A stretch of 64,000 bases of DNA, taken from the NCBI RefSeq assembly GCF_003992625.1, contig NZ_RZMW01000043.1, forward strand, positions 160,474 through 224,473. Reading direction: 5' to 3'. The position numbers and the translations under genes were made by a program. Positions 55,682 to 63,524 of the stretch are shown here, in pieces (the first letter of the stretch is position 1; each line of letters opens with the position of its first letter). The notes beneath the pieces are model-generated. The model worked only from the letters and a program-made list of their open reading frames with translations, had not been told where the DNA came from and did not search any database. The DNA comes from Pelagibacterium lentulum. GTDB taxonomy: Bacteria > Pseudomonadota > Alphaproteobacteria > Rhizobiales > Devosiaceae.

Positions 55682-56740
55682 ATGGCAAAGCGCAACTGGA
55701 AAGTCGGGTTCTTGGTAGCCATTCTGATCGGTCTGGCAGGACCGGCCATGGCGCAGCAGTCCAGCCCGCAGGTCTCCATCGTGCAGAAATGGCTCGGATC
55801 GGGACACGCCAATCCAGAGTCGCCATCCTTTACCCATTGGAGTGGGCAGGACGCCATTCCCGCCAATTGCGCCATGTGCCATTCAGGCGAAGGGTTCCGT
55901 GATTTTTGGGGGGTCGACGGCAGCACCGTGGGGGTCATCGATCATCCGATTGTGCCCGGCGGCGTCGTGGATTGCGAGACCTGTCATAACGATGTCATGG
56001 CAACGCCACAGCCCGTAACCTTCCCGTCCGGCATCACGATCAATGCAGAAGGAACCGTCGCCACCTGCATGACCTGCCATCAGGGCCGTCAATCCGGCCC
56101 GGCAGTTGCTGCCGCGACCGCGGGAATGGTAGCCGATGCGGTTAATGCAGACTTGCGCTTCATCAATCCGCACTACGCCCCCGCTGCGGCCATGCAAATG
56201 GGCAGCGCTGGCGGCGGCGGGTATCAGTACCCTGGCTTGAGCTACATGACCCGGTTCACCCATGTGCGGTCGATAACGCAGTGTATCGACTGCCACGATC
56301 CACACAGCCTTGAGATTGAAGTGCAGAGTTGCGTGCGCTGTCACGGCACCGAGGACTTGCGCGCCATTCGCACCTCAATGGGTGATTATGACGGAGACGG
56401 GCACACCGATTCAGGCATTTATGCCGATATCTCCAGCTTGAGCAAAACGCTGCGTGAAGCCATCGGCACCTATTCGGTCAACATTGTCCAGACCGAAATC
56501 GCCTATGTTGATCGCTTCCCCTACTTCGTCCATGCCGAGAACACGGAAGACGCGGGGACGGTCTATACAAGCTGGACCCCACGGCTGCTGCGCGCCGCTT
56601 ACAACTACAAATTCGTCACCAGCGATCCGGGTGCATATGCGCACAACCCCCATTATGCGATCCAGCTTTTGCATGACAGCATAGCAGACCTCGGCGGCGC
56701 GATGGGCCACCATTACCCAATCGGAGAACGCCCGCACTAA
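55682..56740 (+). CDS. Exported pentaheme cytochrome c
   Basis: I chose the ATG at 55682 (GAGGGAAG upstream), giving 352 residues with a signal peptide (about 1-24, ending AMAQ). Five heme motifs are visible: CAMCH (63-67), CETCH (98-102), CMTCH (129-133), CIDCH (201-205) and CVRCH (217-221). The C-terminal third lacks heme motifs. I do not recognise a named family beyond multiheme cytochromes. It is divergent from the nqr operon with an FNR-type box between, which suggests a role in low-oxygen respiration. Confidence 0.88.
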   Translation: MAKRNWKVGFLVAILIGLAGPAMAQQSSPQVSIVQKWLGSGHANPESPSFTHWSGQDAIPANCAMCHSGEGFRDFWGVDGSTVGVIDHPIVPGGVVDCETCHNDVMATPQPVTFPSGITINAEGTVATCMTCHQGRQSGPAVAAATAGMVADAVNADLRFINPHYAPAAAMQMGSAGGGGYQYPGLSYMTRFTHVRSITQCIDCHDPHSLEIEVQSCVRCHGTEDLRAIRTSMGDYDGDGHTDSGIYADISSLSKTLREAIGTYSVNIVQTEIAYVDRFPYFVHAENTEDAGTVYTSWTPRLLRAAYNYKFVTSDPGAYAHNPHYAIQLLHDSIADLGGAMGHHYPIGERPH

Positions 56741-56741
56741 A

Positions 56742-56825
56742 GCGTGTCTGGCAAAAGCATCTCGTTGGACCCGAATGCGGGGGGACGGTTTTGCGGTTCG
56801 GACACGCGACAAGACAAGGACTTGG
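56742..56825 (+). repeat. Intergenic palindromic repeat, copy 3
   Basis: The element starts at GCGTGTCTGGCAAAAGCAT directly after the cytochrome stop, contains ACGGTTTTGCGGTTCGGACA, and ends with a GACAAGGACTTGGAGC-like tail. It matches the copies at 30360 and 42291 in order and spacing. Confidence 0.75.
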
Positions 56826-56882
56826 AGCCGCGGAGTTGATTCAATCAAATCCTGAACGGCTCGAAACCTGCTGGTGTCGTGC

Positions 56883-57626
56883 TCATGCTCCGTAGAGCAG
56901 GTCTTGGGCCGACGACGCGGCCGATTTGAGATACTCGAGCGCAGCGTCCAACCGATTCCGATCTATGCGGGACGTCGGCCCGAACATCGATATGCCCGCG
57001 ACCATTTTTCCATCTCGCGTGACCACCGGGACGGCAATCGCGGTAATCCCCTCTTCGCGTTCACCCAGATTATAGGCATGACCCTGATCGGCGATGGTCG
57101 CGATTTCTGCTTCCAGAGCCGCCCGGCTGGCGACTGTGTTCAGGGTCCAGGCCCGCAACTCGGTGCGCTTGAGATAATCTGTCCGCTCGCGTTCCGGCAG
57201 ATAGGCAAGCCATAACTTTCCATGCGCGGTGCAATAGGCTTCGAGCCTGTCCCCGACCCTGATATCGACTGAAAGCGACCGATTGGGCATGGCACGGGCG
57301 ATGCAAACAGCCATGCCCTCCTGGTAGATCGTTGCCATCGAAGCCTCTTCGGTCTGGCGCGTCAGTGCATCGAGCAGCGGTTGCAGGTGCCGCCCAAGAT
57401 CGTCCTGGGCCTGTGCCCTTACGCCCAGGTCGACCAGCATGTAGCCCAGCCGATACCGGCCGCGACGTTCCTCGACCAGCGCGCCCTCTGCAGCGAGGGT
57501 CCTCAGAAAACGATGCGCGGTGATCGCGTTCATGCCGAGTTCGCGAGCGACATCGGCTGCCCCGATCGTTTTTCGCTGCTCACCGAGCATTGCCAGAATG
57601 GCAAAAGCCTTTGAAGAGGGCACCAT
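56883..57626 (-). CDS. IclR family transcriptional regulator
   Basis: This 247-residue protein has an N-terminal winged helix (VPSSKAFAILAMLGE then TIGAADVARELGMNAITAHR, about residues 2-42) and a C-terminal effector domain (about 75-240) with AYCTAHGKLWLAYLP and YNLGEREEGITAIAVPV. IclR proteins sense aromatic or short organic acids. The start is at the edge of the TPP-enzyme remnant, with the two start codons overlapping by two bases on opposite strands; the N-terminus seems complete or only slightly altered. Confidence 0.9.
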   Translation of the reverse strand: MVPSSKAFAILAMLGEQRKTIGAADVARELGMNAITAHRFLRTLAAEGALVEERRGRYRLGYMLVDLGVRAQAQDDLGRHLQPLLDALTRQTEEASMATIYQEGMAVCIARAMPNRSLSVDIRVGDRLEAYCTAHGKLWLAYLPERERTDYLKRTELRAWTLNTVASRAALEAEIATIADQGHAYNLGEREEGITAIAVPVVTRDGKMVAGISMFGPTSRIDRNRLDAALEYLKSAASSAQDLLYGA

Positions 57627-58095
57627 GAGCGCGACTTATGTTGCCCTGCGGGTCTCACAGGCTCTTGAGGGGCGCGACGCAGTGCTCTTGTCAGAACGCG
57701 GCTGCCCCATGCCGCCAATGACCCTCACGCATCACCGCGCCTGGTATCAGGAACCTCATGCGGGCGGGCTGGGCTGGTCGTTCCCCGCTGCGCTGGGAAT
57801 GCAGCTTGCCGAACCGGATCGATTGGTGGTCGCCACCATGGGAGACGGTTCGTATATGTTTGCCAATCCTGTCGCCTGCCACCAGATCGCCGAAGCCCTG
57901 GACCTGCCGCTACTCGTTCTGGTGATGAACAATGCCGAATGGGCCGCGGTACGCCATTCGGTCACCGACATCTATCCGGACGGCTATGCGGCGAAAACCA
58001 ATGCGATGCCGCTGACCGGCCTCTCGCCCATTCCCGATTTCACCAAGATTGCCCAGGCCAGCCGGGCCTTTGCCCGTCGCGTGGACAACCCATGC
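57625..58095 (+). pseudogene. Fragment of a thiamine-diphosphate enzyme
   Basis: About 155 codons match the C-terminal TPP-binding domain of acetolactate synthase/benzoylformate decarboxylase-like enzymes: GGLGWSFPAALGMQLAEP, the GDGSYMF motif and, 26 residues on, NNAEW, which together form the TPP/Mg site. The N-terminal two domains (about 350-400 residues) are missing, and the reading ends around 58090 where phage primase sequence starts on the other strand. It is a remnant cut at both ends. Confidence 0.85.
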
Positions 58096-58759
58096 GTCAA
58101 GCCGTTGTAGTGCAATGTCGTTCACTTCGCGCCATGCCGTGTCTGCGTCGCCCATAACGGGATCGCTAAGGATGGGCGCCACGAAACCGAATGGCTCCAG
58201 TGCGGCGGAAATCTTGTCCGCGATGTCGTCGGGCAGTTCTGGCAGGTCATCGACTTCGTACATGTCGAGGCTGTCATCGAGCCATTGGTATGGACGCAGA
58301 GTGTCAGGGTGGACTGTTGGCGGAATTACGGTCTGCTTGCCGTAGGACAGAAGATCGACGATCCGCTCACCGGCAAGAGTAAAGCTGCGCGCTGCGACGT
58401 CGGACGAGCCGCGGTAAAACGCTGAAAACCCCTTGCTGCCGAGCTTCTTGACTGGACTGTCAGGCAGGATCGCGGCGAGTGCAGCGCACAAATCCGCGTC
58501 GTCTGTGTCGATGTCGACGACCATGAGTTGCCGATCGAGAACGAGACACACGCCAGCTTCTGGCCACGTCTCCCACGCGCTGATTTCAAAGTCGGTTGGC
58601 AGGCGATCGCCATAGGCCTGCCACCCGCGCCTGGCGTGCCAGCGCTTTGACGCATAGTCCGCCGGGGATTTTACTTCCCGGCATGACTGGCACAGCGCTA
58701 AAGCCGAGCGACACCAGGCGGCCAACTGTCGTGTATGCACTGGAAACGGGCTTGAGCAT
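58085..58759 (-). pseudogene. Broken bifunctional DNA primase/polymerase, N-terminal part
   Basis: From the ATG at 58759 one frame reads AYTTVGRLVSLGFSAVPVMPGSKIP. A shift of one base near 58661-58675 is needed to continue as ADYASKRWHARRGWQ and on to VVDIDTDDADL, with the catalytic acidic pair of the prim-pol domain. After NDIALQRLDAWV the frame runs into antisense TPP-enzyme sequence. The usual C-terminal helicase part is absent. It is a phage/plasmid replication gene decayed by a frameshift and a 3' deletion. Confidence 0.85.
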
Positions 58760-58808
58760 TAAAAAACTCACAAAACGGGTGATACACACCTTTACACAAC
58801 GCATCTTT

Positions 58809-58828
58809 GTGTGTATAAGTGTGTATAA
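58809..58828 (+). promoter_or_regulatory. Tandem repeat upstream of hicAB
   Basis: GTGTGTATAA occurs twice head to tail directly before the hicA start, with TATAA in each unit. It may serve as -10 sequence and as HicB operator. Confidence 0.45.
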
Positions 58829-58843
58829 ATTGATGAGGATGAA

Positions 58844-59051
58844 ATGAACCAGAAGCGCTCACCGATGACACCCCGCGAAGTCGTAAAAATGCTTCGTGCC
58901 GATGGTTGGGAAGTGAAGCGCAAAACCGGGCGATCATGTCCAGTATGCACATCCCACGAAGCCGGGTCGCGTCACTGTGGATATGGGAGTTCGTCAGTTT
59001 CCGACTGGAACGCTTCGTTCGATATTCAGGCAAGCAGGGTGGGACTGGTAA
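58844..59051 (+). pseudogene. hicA: hicA toxin gene with a frameshift
   Basis: The first frame reads MTPREVVKMLRADGWEVKRK (from 58865), the start of a HicA double-stranded RNA-binding fold. After KTG (about 58930) the frame is lost, but a shift of one base restores HVQYAHPTKPGRVTV and GTLRSIFRQAGWDW, ending at a TAA at 59049-59051. The catalytic His region lies after the shift. One extra G in a GGG run explains it. The toxin should be inactive unless the frame is corrected. Confidence 0.88.
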
Positions 59052-59078
59052 TCCCGACCAACTCGAAAAGGTATGGAA

Positions 59079-59483
59079 ATGGCTAAGCATTATGTTTTGG
59101 CACTCCTTCACAAGGAGGATGGCGCTTATGGGATTAGCTTTCCGGACTATCCCGGCGTGATTTCCGGTGGCACGACGTTCAACGACGCGGTCAACCGAGG
59201 CGCAAACACTCTGGTTTTCCACCTGCAGTCTCTGGCGGAAGATGGTTTGGAAATACAATTGCCTCGCGATGCACCAGAGGACGCAATCGCAGAAATGACC
59301 GAAGAGGAGTTTGCGAATGCAATGCCTGCACTTATCGAAATAGACTTCCCCGGTAAGTCCGTGCGCGTCAATGTTTCCATTGAAGAGGGACTGCTCGGAC
59401 AAATCGATAACGCTGCACGTATGACCGGAGAGAGCCGGTCGGCATTCCTGGCTAGGGCCGCGCGTGAGCGGTTGCGTGCTTAG
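59079..59483 (+). CDS. hicB: HicB antitoxin
   Basis: I chose the ATG at 59079, with AAGG seven bases upstream (134 residues). The N-terminal HicB domain shows YGISFPDYPGVISGGTTFNDAV (split; about residues 17-38), and the C-terminal part (about 95-134) has a ribbon-helix-helix DNA-binding pattern (VRVNVSIEEGLLGQIDNAAR, ESRSAFLARAARE). It normally binds HicA and represses the operon. It remains intact beside a broken hicA. Confidence 0.9.
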   Translation: MAKHYVLALLHKEDGAYGISFPDYPGVISGGTTFNDAVNRGANTLVFHLQSLAEDGLEIQLPRDAPEDAIAEMTEEEFANAMPALIEIDFPGKSVRVNVSIEEGLLGQIDNAARMTGESRSAFLARAARERLRA

Positions 59484-60190
59484 TGTGATGCGGCGTCTTT
59501 CTGTTCTGTAGCCACCACGGCAGGCATAAACCGCGCGATGCGACACCTCAGCCATGTGAATTTCGGCACGGCCCAAGAGTTGCCAAGGGCTTTATAGCGG
59601 GGTCCGTCTGGGCACTGGTCGGCTGGTTTGCCGCGCCACGGGATTTGGGTGTAGTTGTCGGGGAACCCTTGAAGTCGTTCGCACTCAACGGGGGTTAGGC
59701 GACGGACGGCGGAGTGTATAAGGGCGGAATGCCCATCCGAATTTGTCCCGAGTGTCGGGGCGCATTCCTTGGCTAAGCCTATCCCGCCAGCCTTGGCTCC
59801 CATCTTGTGGTTGAAGGCCAGAACATGCGGCTTGTCACCGCCGCCTTGGCTTGCGCGCAGGGCGGTAGCCACCTCACCGCCTAGTTCGGCTGTAGCGCCG
59901 CCCTCACGGCCGCGAATGGTGACTGTGACTGCAGGCATAACACCCGCATTGGCGTGGCTGTTTGTGTGTCCACCGGCACGCAGTGTCGGACTAAGCTCTT
60001 CCTGCGCGTCCGCGCCGTAGTCCTTGGCCGAAAAACATATTGCAACTACCGGGTCTTGCCCTCGCGTGTCTCCGGTTCGCTCAACCCCTCGGCCACTTGC
60101 GACAAGGCTCGGTGTAATATCGGCGGCAAAACCTTTCCCCGCTTCTCGGCTCTGCTGGCGCACTCGCGAGATGCAGCGAAGGAAATATGA
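59480..60190 (-). pseudogene. C-terminal fragment of a phage DNA cytosine methyltransferase
   Basis: About 235 codons match the C-terminal half of phage Dcm-type enzymes: repeated variable segments (SPTLRAGGHTNSHANAG, VATALRASQGGGDKPHVLAF), then motif IX/X as RRLTPVECERLQGFPDNYTQ and YKALGNSWAVP. Motifs I-VIII, with the SAM site and the PC nucleophile, are missing. The sequence is cut near 60160-60190, where integrase sequence begins on the opposite strand. It cannot methylate DNA by itself. Confidence 0.82.
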
Positions 60191-60194
60191 CGGC

Positions 60195-60850
60195 GGAGTA
60201 TCCGGCACTCCTCAAGAACCCACCAAGAAATACCCCCTGCGCCACATCGCGCGTTTCGTCCTGATCGGTCTGTACACTGGGACGCGAGCCGCAGCTTTGG
60301 CGTCAGCATCGCCACAACGCGGTGAGGGTAAGTCCTACATCGACCTTGAGCGCGGCATCTATTACCGGCTTGCGGGCGGTCGTAGGGCGTCGAGCAAGCG
60401 GCAACCACCAGTGCCACTGCCGCCAGGCTTACTTACGCACCTTCGCCGGTGGGCTCAGTCCGACGAGGACGGGAATATCCCCGAGCACTTCGTCATGTGA
60501 AACGGCAAGCCTGTCAAGTCCGTAAAGGTTGGCTTCGCAAGGGCGTGCAAACTCGCCGGTCTTGGTCCCGATGTAACGCCCCACACCCTACGACACACCT
60601 GCGCAACATGGCTCATGCAAGCCGGTACGCCGATATGGGAGGCTTCGGGCTATCTCGGAATGTCGCCAGAACTTGTGGAAAAGACATACGGCCACCATCA
60701 CCCAGACCACCTGAAAGCCGCGACAAGCGCATTTAGCAAGCATCGTCAAGGCCGTATTGTTGTGGGGGAAAGTGTGGGGAAACCCTCTGAATCCCCCGCG
60801 ATTCAGCTGGAAACGCCCGGTTTTCTTGGTGGGCCCGGAGGGAGACGCAC
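60195..60850 (+). pseudogene. Tyrosine recombinase (phage integrase), truncated and with a nonsense codon
   Basis: The frame reads RHIARFVLIGLYTGTRAAAL (first catalytic Arg), then stops at TGA 60498-60500 after EHFVM, and continues in the same frame as NGKPVKSVKVGFARACKLAG, HTLRHTCATWLMQAG (His and Arg) and KTYGHHHPDH (catalytic Tyr). A Trp codon normally stands where the TGA is. The N-terminal arm and core-binding domains are missing. The integrase is therefore dead by two lesions. Confidence 0.85.
60827..60843. other. Possible phage attachment-site core
   Basis: TGGTGGGCCCGGAGGGA lies at the 3' end of the integrase remnant. Its reverse complement looks like the 3' end of a tRNA (acceptor strand plus CCA). 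Many integrases have their att site here. No complete tRNA is present, so this is only suggestive. Confidence 0.3.
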
Positions 60851-60998
60851 AGGAAAGCAAAGTCAGTTGGTTAACTTGGCGCACCTTGCGACAGCTTCCC
60901 ATTTTGTTCCGGGTTGGCTTGGCGAACCTATGATAGATCAGTATGGATTTGTTGATGCTAAAGTGAGCGGACGCCTCGATCATCATAGGACCGGAAGA

Positions 60999-61385
60999 AT
61001 GCCACTCAAATCTTGGTCAGATCACGAAGACAGCGCATTCCTAAAAGAGTTTCAGGCCGCATTCGATAAGGTCAAGTTCCACCCCGAGGATAGCCCCACT
61101 GGTTGGTCAGATATGCTCAAGCTGCGCAGGCTTTGCGAAAAGGCGCTCACAGAACTCAGGGCAGCCGAAAGAGCGCAACAGGCCACAGATACCCCCGGCA
61201 CCCGCTTACGGGCGCAGGCGGACATGATACGGGACCTGCTGACCATAATTGACGTGGCTATGCCAAAAGACCTTCAACAGCAAGACATCAGGGTATGGCG
61301 AGCGAGAGAGTTCCTAGCCTCGCTTGAGCCGGATTATCGGCCATCGCCAATGCCGAGTATATTCCAGAGCAAGGATGATGATTGA
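60999..61385 (+). CDS. Hypothetical phage-region protein
   Basis: From the ATG at 60999 (GGAAGA upstream) the product is 128 residues, soluble and mostly helical, with a charged middle (LCEKALTELRAAERAQQA). It is in frame with the integrase remnant without a stop between, but a separate start is more likely. No family was recognised. It ends two bases before the convergent DUF1515 gene. Confidence 0.55.
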   Translation: MPLKSWSDHEDSAFLKEFQAAFDKVKFHPEDSPTGWSDMLKLRRLCEKALTELRAAERAQQATDTPGTRLRAQADMIRDLLTIIDVAMPKDLQQQDIRVWRAREFLASLEPDYRPSPMPSIFQSKDDD

Positions 61386-61387
61386 GG

Positions 61388-61729
61388 CTACCCGCCTATT
61401 TGAGCCAGCTTTCCGATCACCCATTGCAGGGCCTGAACGACAAGCCCGCCGATTATAAGCCAGACCAGCCCGAGCAGCATCAGCATTCCGACGCCGCGCT
61501 GCTTGATGCGGCCGAATTCCTCAACAAGCGGGCTCATTTTCTGGACCGTACCTTCGACGGTCTTCATGCGCCCATCAAGGTCGTGGGTATTCCGCTCCAC
61601 GGCCTCGATGCGTTCATATTGCCGAGCACGGCTGGCGTCTGATTTTTCGCCTTGCTGTTTTACGGTTTCTATAAGGGCATCAAGTTTGCCCTCGACGCGA
61701 CCCAGATCACGGTTCATATCGTCCACCAC
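61388..61729 (-). CDS. DUF1515-like phage protein
   Basis: This 113-residue protein begins with a charged coiled-coil region (about residues 3-75; NRDLGRVEGKLDALIETVKQ) and ends with one membrane helix (about 82-103). The start is a GTG, with an ATG four codons later. It resembles the DUF1515 family of rhizobial prophages, found near lysis genes. A role in lysis (holin-like or spanin-like) is possible but not shown. Confidence 0.75.
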   Translation of the reverse strand: MVDDMNRDLGRVEGKLDALIETVKQQGEKSDASRARQYERIEAVERNTHDLDGRMKTVEGTVQKMSPLVEEFGRIKQRGVGMLMLLGLVWLIIGGLVVQALQWVIGKLAQIGG

Positions 61730-61794
61730 GTTGGCCCCTATAGTCTAAAATGCCCATGATTGCGCCCCGGATGCACCGAGGCGCGTGATTGTGA

Positions 61795-62118
61795 CTACTC
61801 GCCCAATGCTGGCTTTGTGCTCAGTCGGCCATAGAGCGCCCAGATGATCCCGCCAAACTCCATCGCAGCGGCAAAGCCGTTGACGATCAGAACGGTTTCA
61901 TCGCCGCCAATGGGCAGATCCAGAATACGAGCCGCAGAACCAATTGCCGTAATCAGCAAACCTTGGATGACGCGAGAGCGATACCAGGGCTCCTGGTTGG
62001 TCTGGTTGACCAGAACGGGGTTTGCATCTTGCGCGATGCGCTCGGCTGTTTGCCGATCAGTGTGTTTTTCGGCAATGCGAAGCACTTGCTCCGCCAGCGG
62101 GATAAGCCGGTAGGGCAT
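61795..62118 (-). CDS. Phage membrane protein near the lysis gene
   Basis: This 107-residue protein has a soluble N-terminal half and two hydrophobic segments (about residues 50-65 and 75-97). It lies 27 bases downstream of the GH108 muramidase on the same strand, the usual place of a holin. Sequence similarity to a named holin family was not recognised. Confidence 0.6.
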   Translation of the reverse strand: MPYRLIPLAEQVLRIAEKHTDRQTAERIAQDANPVLVNQTNQEPWYRSRVIQGLLITAIGSAARILDLPIGGDETVLIVNGFAAAMEFGGIIWALYGRLSTKPALGE

Positions 62119-62145
62119 TGGGTATCCTTTCGATGTGGTGTTTTT

Positions 62146-62898
62146 TTAGGCGGCGTCAGCCGCTTTCTTGAGCGCCTTGGCGCGTTGGCGATTGATGACC
62201 GCGCGAATGACCAGCAAAACCACAACAACGGCGATAAGGCCTAGTACGAGGCCAATAGGCAGGCCAGAGACCTCATTGGCCTGATCGACCACGCCAGCGC
62301 CACCAGTGCCTACCGCTGCACCGCCCTGCCCATTTGCCTTGTTCTGCGCGTCCTTGGCGTCTTTTTGCAGCTCGGTTTTCGTGGAGACCCAAGAAAGAGC
62401 CGTCGCCTCCACGCTGGCAATGCGACGCGACCAGCCCTTGCCGAATGTGTTCCAAATTGCCAGAGACTGAACGAATGACAGGCGGCGCGCGCAAAGGCGC
62501 TTGATAAAGTCTCGGGATGGGATGCGGCCAATGGCTGCGAGAGTGACAGGGCCAATCTGGCCGTCTTGCGATACACCGGCGACGGCCTGGCTATACCGGG
62601 CCGAACGCGAGACGCCTGAGTTTACGCCAAAGTCAAACACTGCGAGATCATCGCCAACGCGCAGATCATCACCACGAATCGGTCGCCAGTAGCGCGCCTC
62701 ATAGATTTGTGATGCCTCTGCCTTGGAGAGATTGCGGACATCGGCCTTCGAGATTGGCTGCTTGCGCCACGCTTGCAGCACGGCGAAGGTAATGCCCATA
62801 TTGGTTGCGCCTCCCGGATCGCGGGGATGATCCACGTAGCCGCCCTCAAACGGCCATAGGTGTTCGAGGCAGCGCTGTAGGTTGCCTTTGGCCATCAT
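62146..62898 (-). CDS. GH108 family endolysin (N-acetylmuramidase)
   Basis: This 250-residue protein has a GH108 domain (about residues 8-100) with the catalytic Glu in PFEGGYVDHPRDPGGATNMG, followed by the peptidoglycan-binding domain 3-like part (to about 175). A C-terminal membrane helix (about 213-235) follows a Gly/Ala linker, unusual for an endolysin and similar to anchored or SAR-type lysins. The start has AGGAGG five bases upstream. It cuts the glycan strands of peptidoglycan during phage lysis. Confidence 0.9.
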   Translation of the reverse strand: MMAKGNLQRCLEHLWPFEGGYVDHPRDPGGATNMGITFAVLQAWRKQPISKADVRNLSKAEASQIYEARYWRPIRGDDLRVGDDLAVFDFGVNSGVSRSARYSQAVAGVSQDGQIGPVTLAAIGRIPSRDFIKRLCARRLSFVQSLAIWNTFGKGWSRRIASVEATALSWVSTKTELQKDAKDAQNKANGQGGAAVGTGGAGVVDQANEVSGLPIGLVLGLIAVVVVLLVIRAVINRQRAKALKKAADAA

Positions 62899-62917
62899 GG
62901 GCCTCCTTATGTTGAGA

Positions 62918-63211
62918 TTATTCCGGTCGGGCTAAGAGAGCGTCCGCCCGTTCATCATCAAACGCCTGCGTTAGCTCCCAATGCAGCACGGCAAATAGCG
63001 GATCGTCAGAGACGAAATACTCGACCGCGTGATACATCAGGCGCAGCTTTGCGAGTTCTGATGCGTTGAGTTCGTGCTCGAACTGCGCGGCTTCTTTCGG
63101 GGTCATGCGCTCGATGAAGTGTGATTTGTAAAGGCGGTAGGGTTTGGCGGCTATTTGATATTCGCGCATCTCTAGCGTGATAATTTGCTTACCGCGTTCA
63201 GGCGTCCACAT
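62918..63211 (-). CDS. Hypothetical phage tail-region protein
   Basis: I chose the ATG at 63211 (GAGGAA upstream), giving 97 residues. It is soluble, acidic and helical, starting MWTPERGKQIITLEMREYQ. It overlaps the previous gene by 14 bases and stands between tail genes and the endolysin. No family was recognised; tail-fibre assembly is a guess from position. Confidence 0.6.
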   Translation of the reverse strand: MWTPERGKQIITLEMREYQIAAKPYRLYKSHFIERMTPKEAAQFEHELNASELAKLRLMYHAVEYFVSDDPLFAVLHWELTQAFDDERADALLARPE

Positions 63212-63524
63212 CGGCGGGTTCCTCTTGTTCGTCGGACGGCACCGCAATCGGGCCATCTTCGGTGACGGTTATCGGTTCCGGAAAGGCCACAGCCTGGGAA
63301 GGGCTCGGGCCGTGTGGAAGCCGCACCGTTAGCCGTACCTCGCCGTCAATTTTCTCGACCGGTCCGACGATCCAGTCACAAGGCACTGTACCCGCCTCGA
63401 TCACGTCGCCGTCTTCCATCGGGCTGAAGTTGAACAACTCTCCGTTGATGCGAAGCCTGTTCGGTGCGGTGCGCTCAAGGGTAAGCGTGTCGTCGCGGCG
63501 CTGCGGGGAAAAGGAAATATGCAT
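63198..63524 (-). CDS. Hypothetical phage protein, beta-rich
   Basis: The ATG at 63524 overlaps the upstream tail-gene stop (TAATG), giving 108 residues. The sequence is predicted to be mostly beta strand (LTLERTAPNRLRINGELFNF) with an acidic tail (SDEQEEPADVDA). The family is not recognised. Tight coupling to the tail gene suggests a tail or tail-fibre accessory protein. Confidence 0.65.
   Translation of the reverse strand: MHISFSPQRRDDTLTLERTAPNRLRINGELFNFSPMEDGDVIEAGTVPCDWIVGPVEKIDGEVRLTVRLPHGPSPSQAVAFPEPITVTEDGPIAVPSDEQEEPADVDA

Noticed and set aside
57520..57624. N-terminal extension of the TPP-enzyme ORF
   Set aside because: The extension is antisense to the IclR helix-turn-helix and shows no TPP-enzyme similarity; the remnant starts near 57625.
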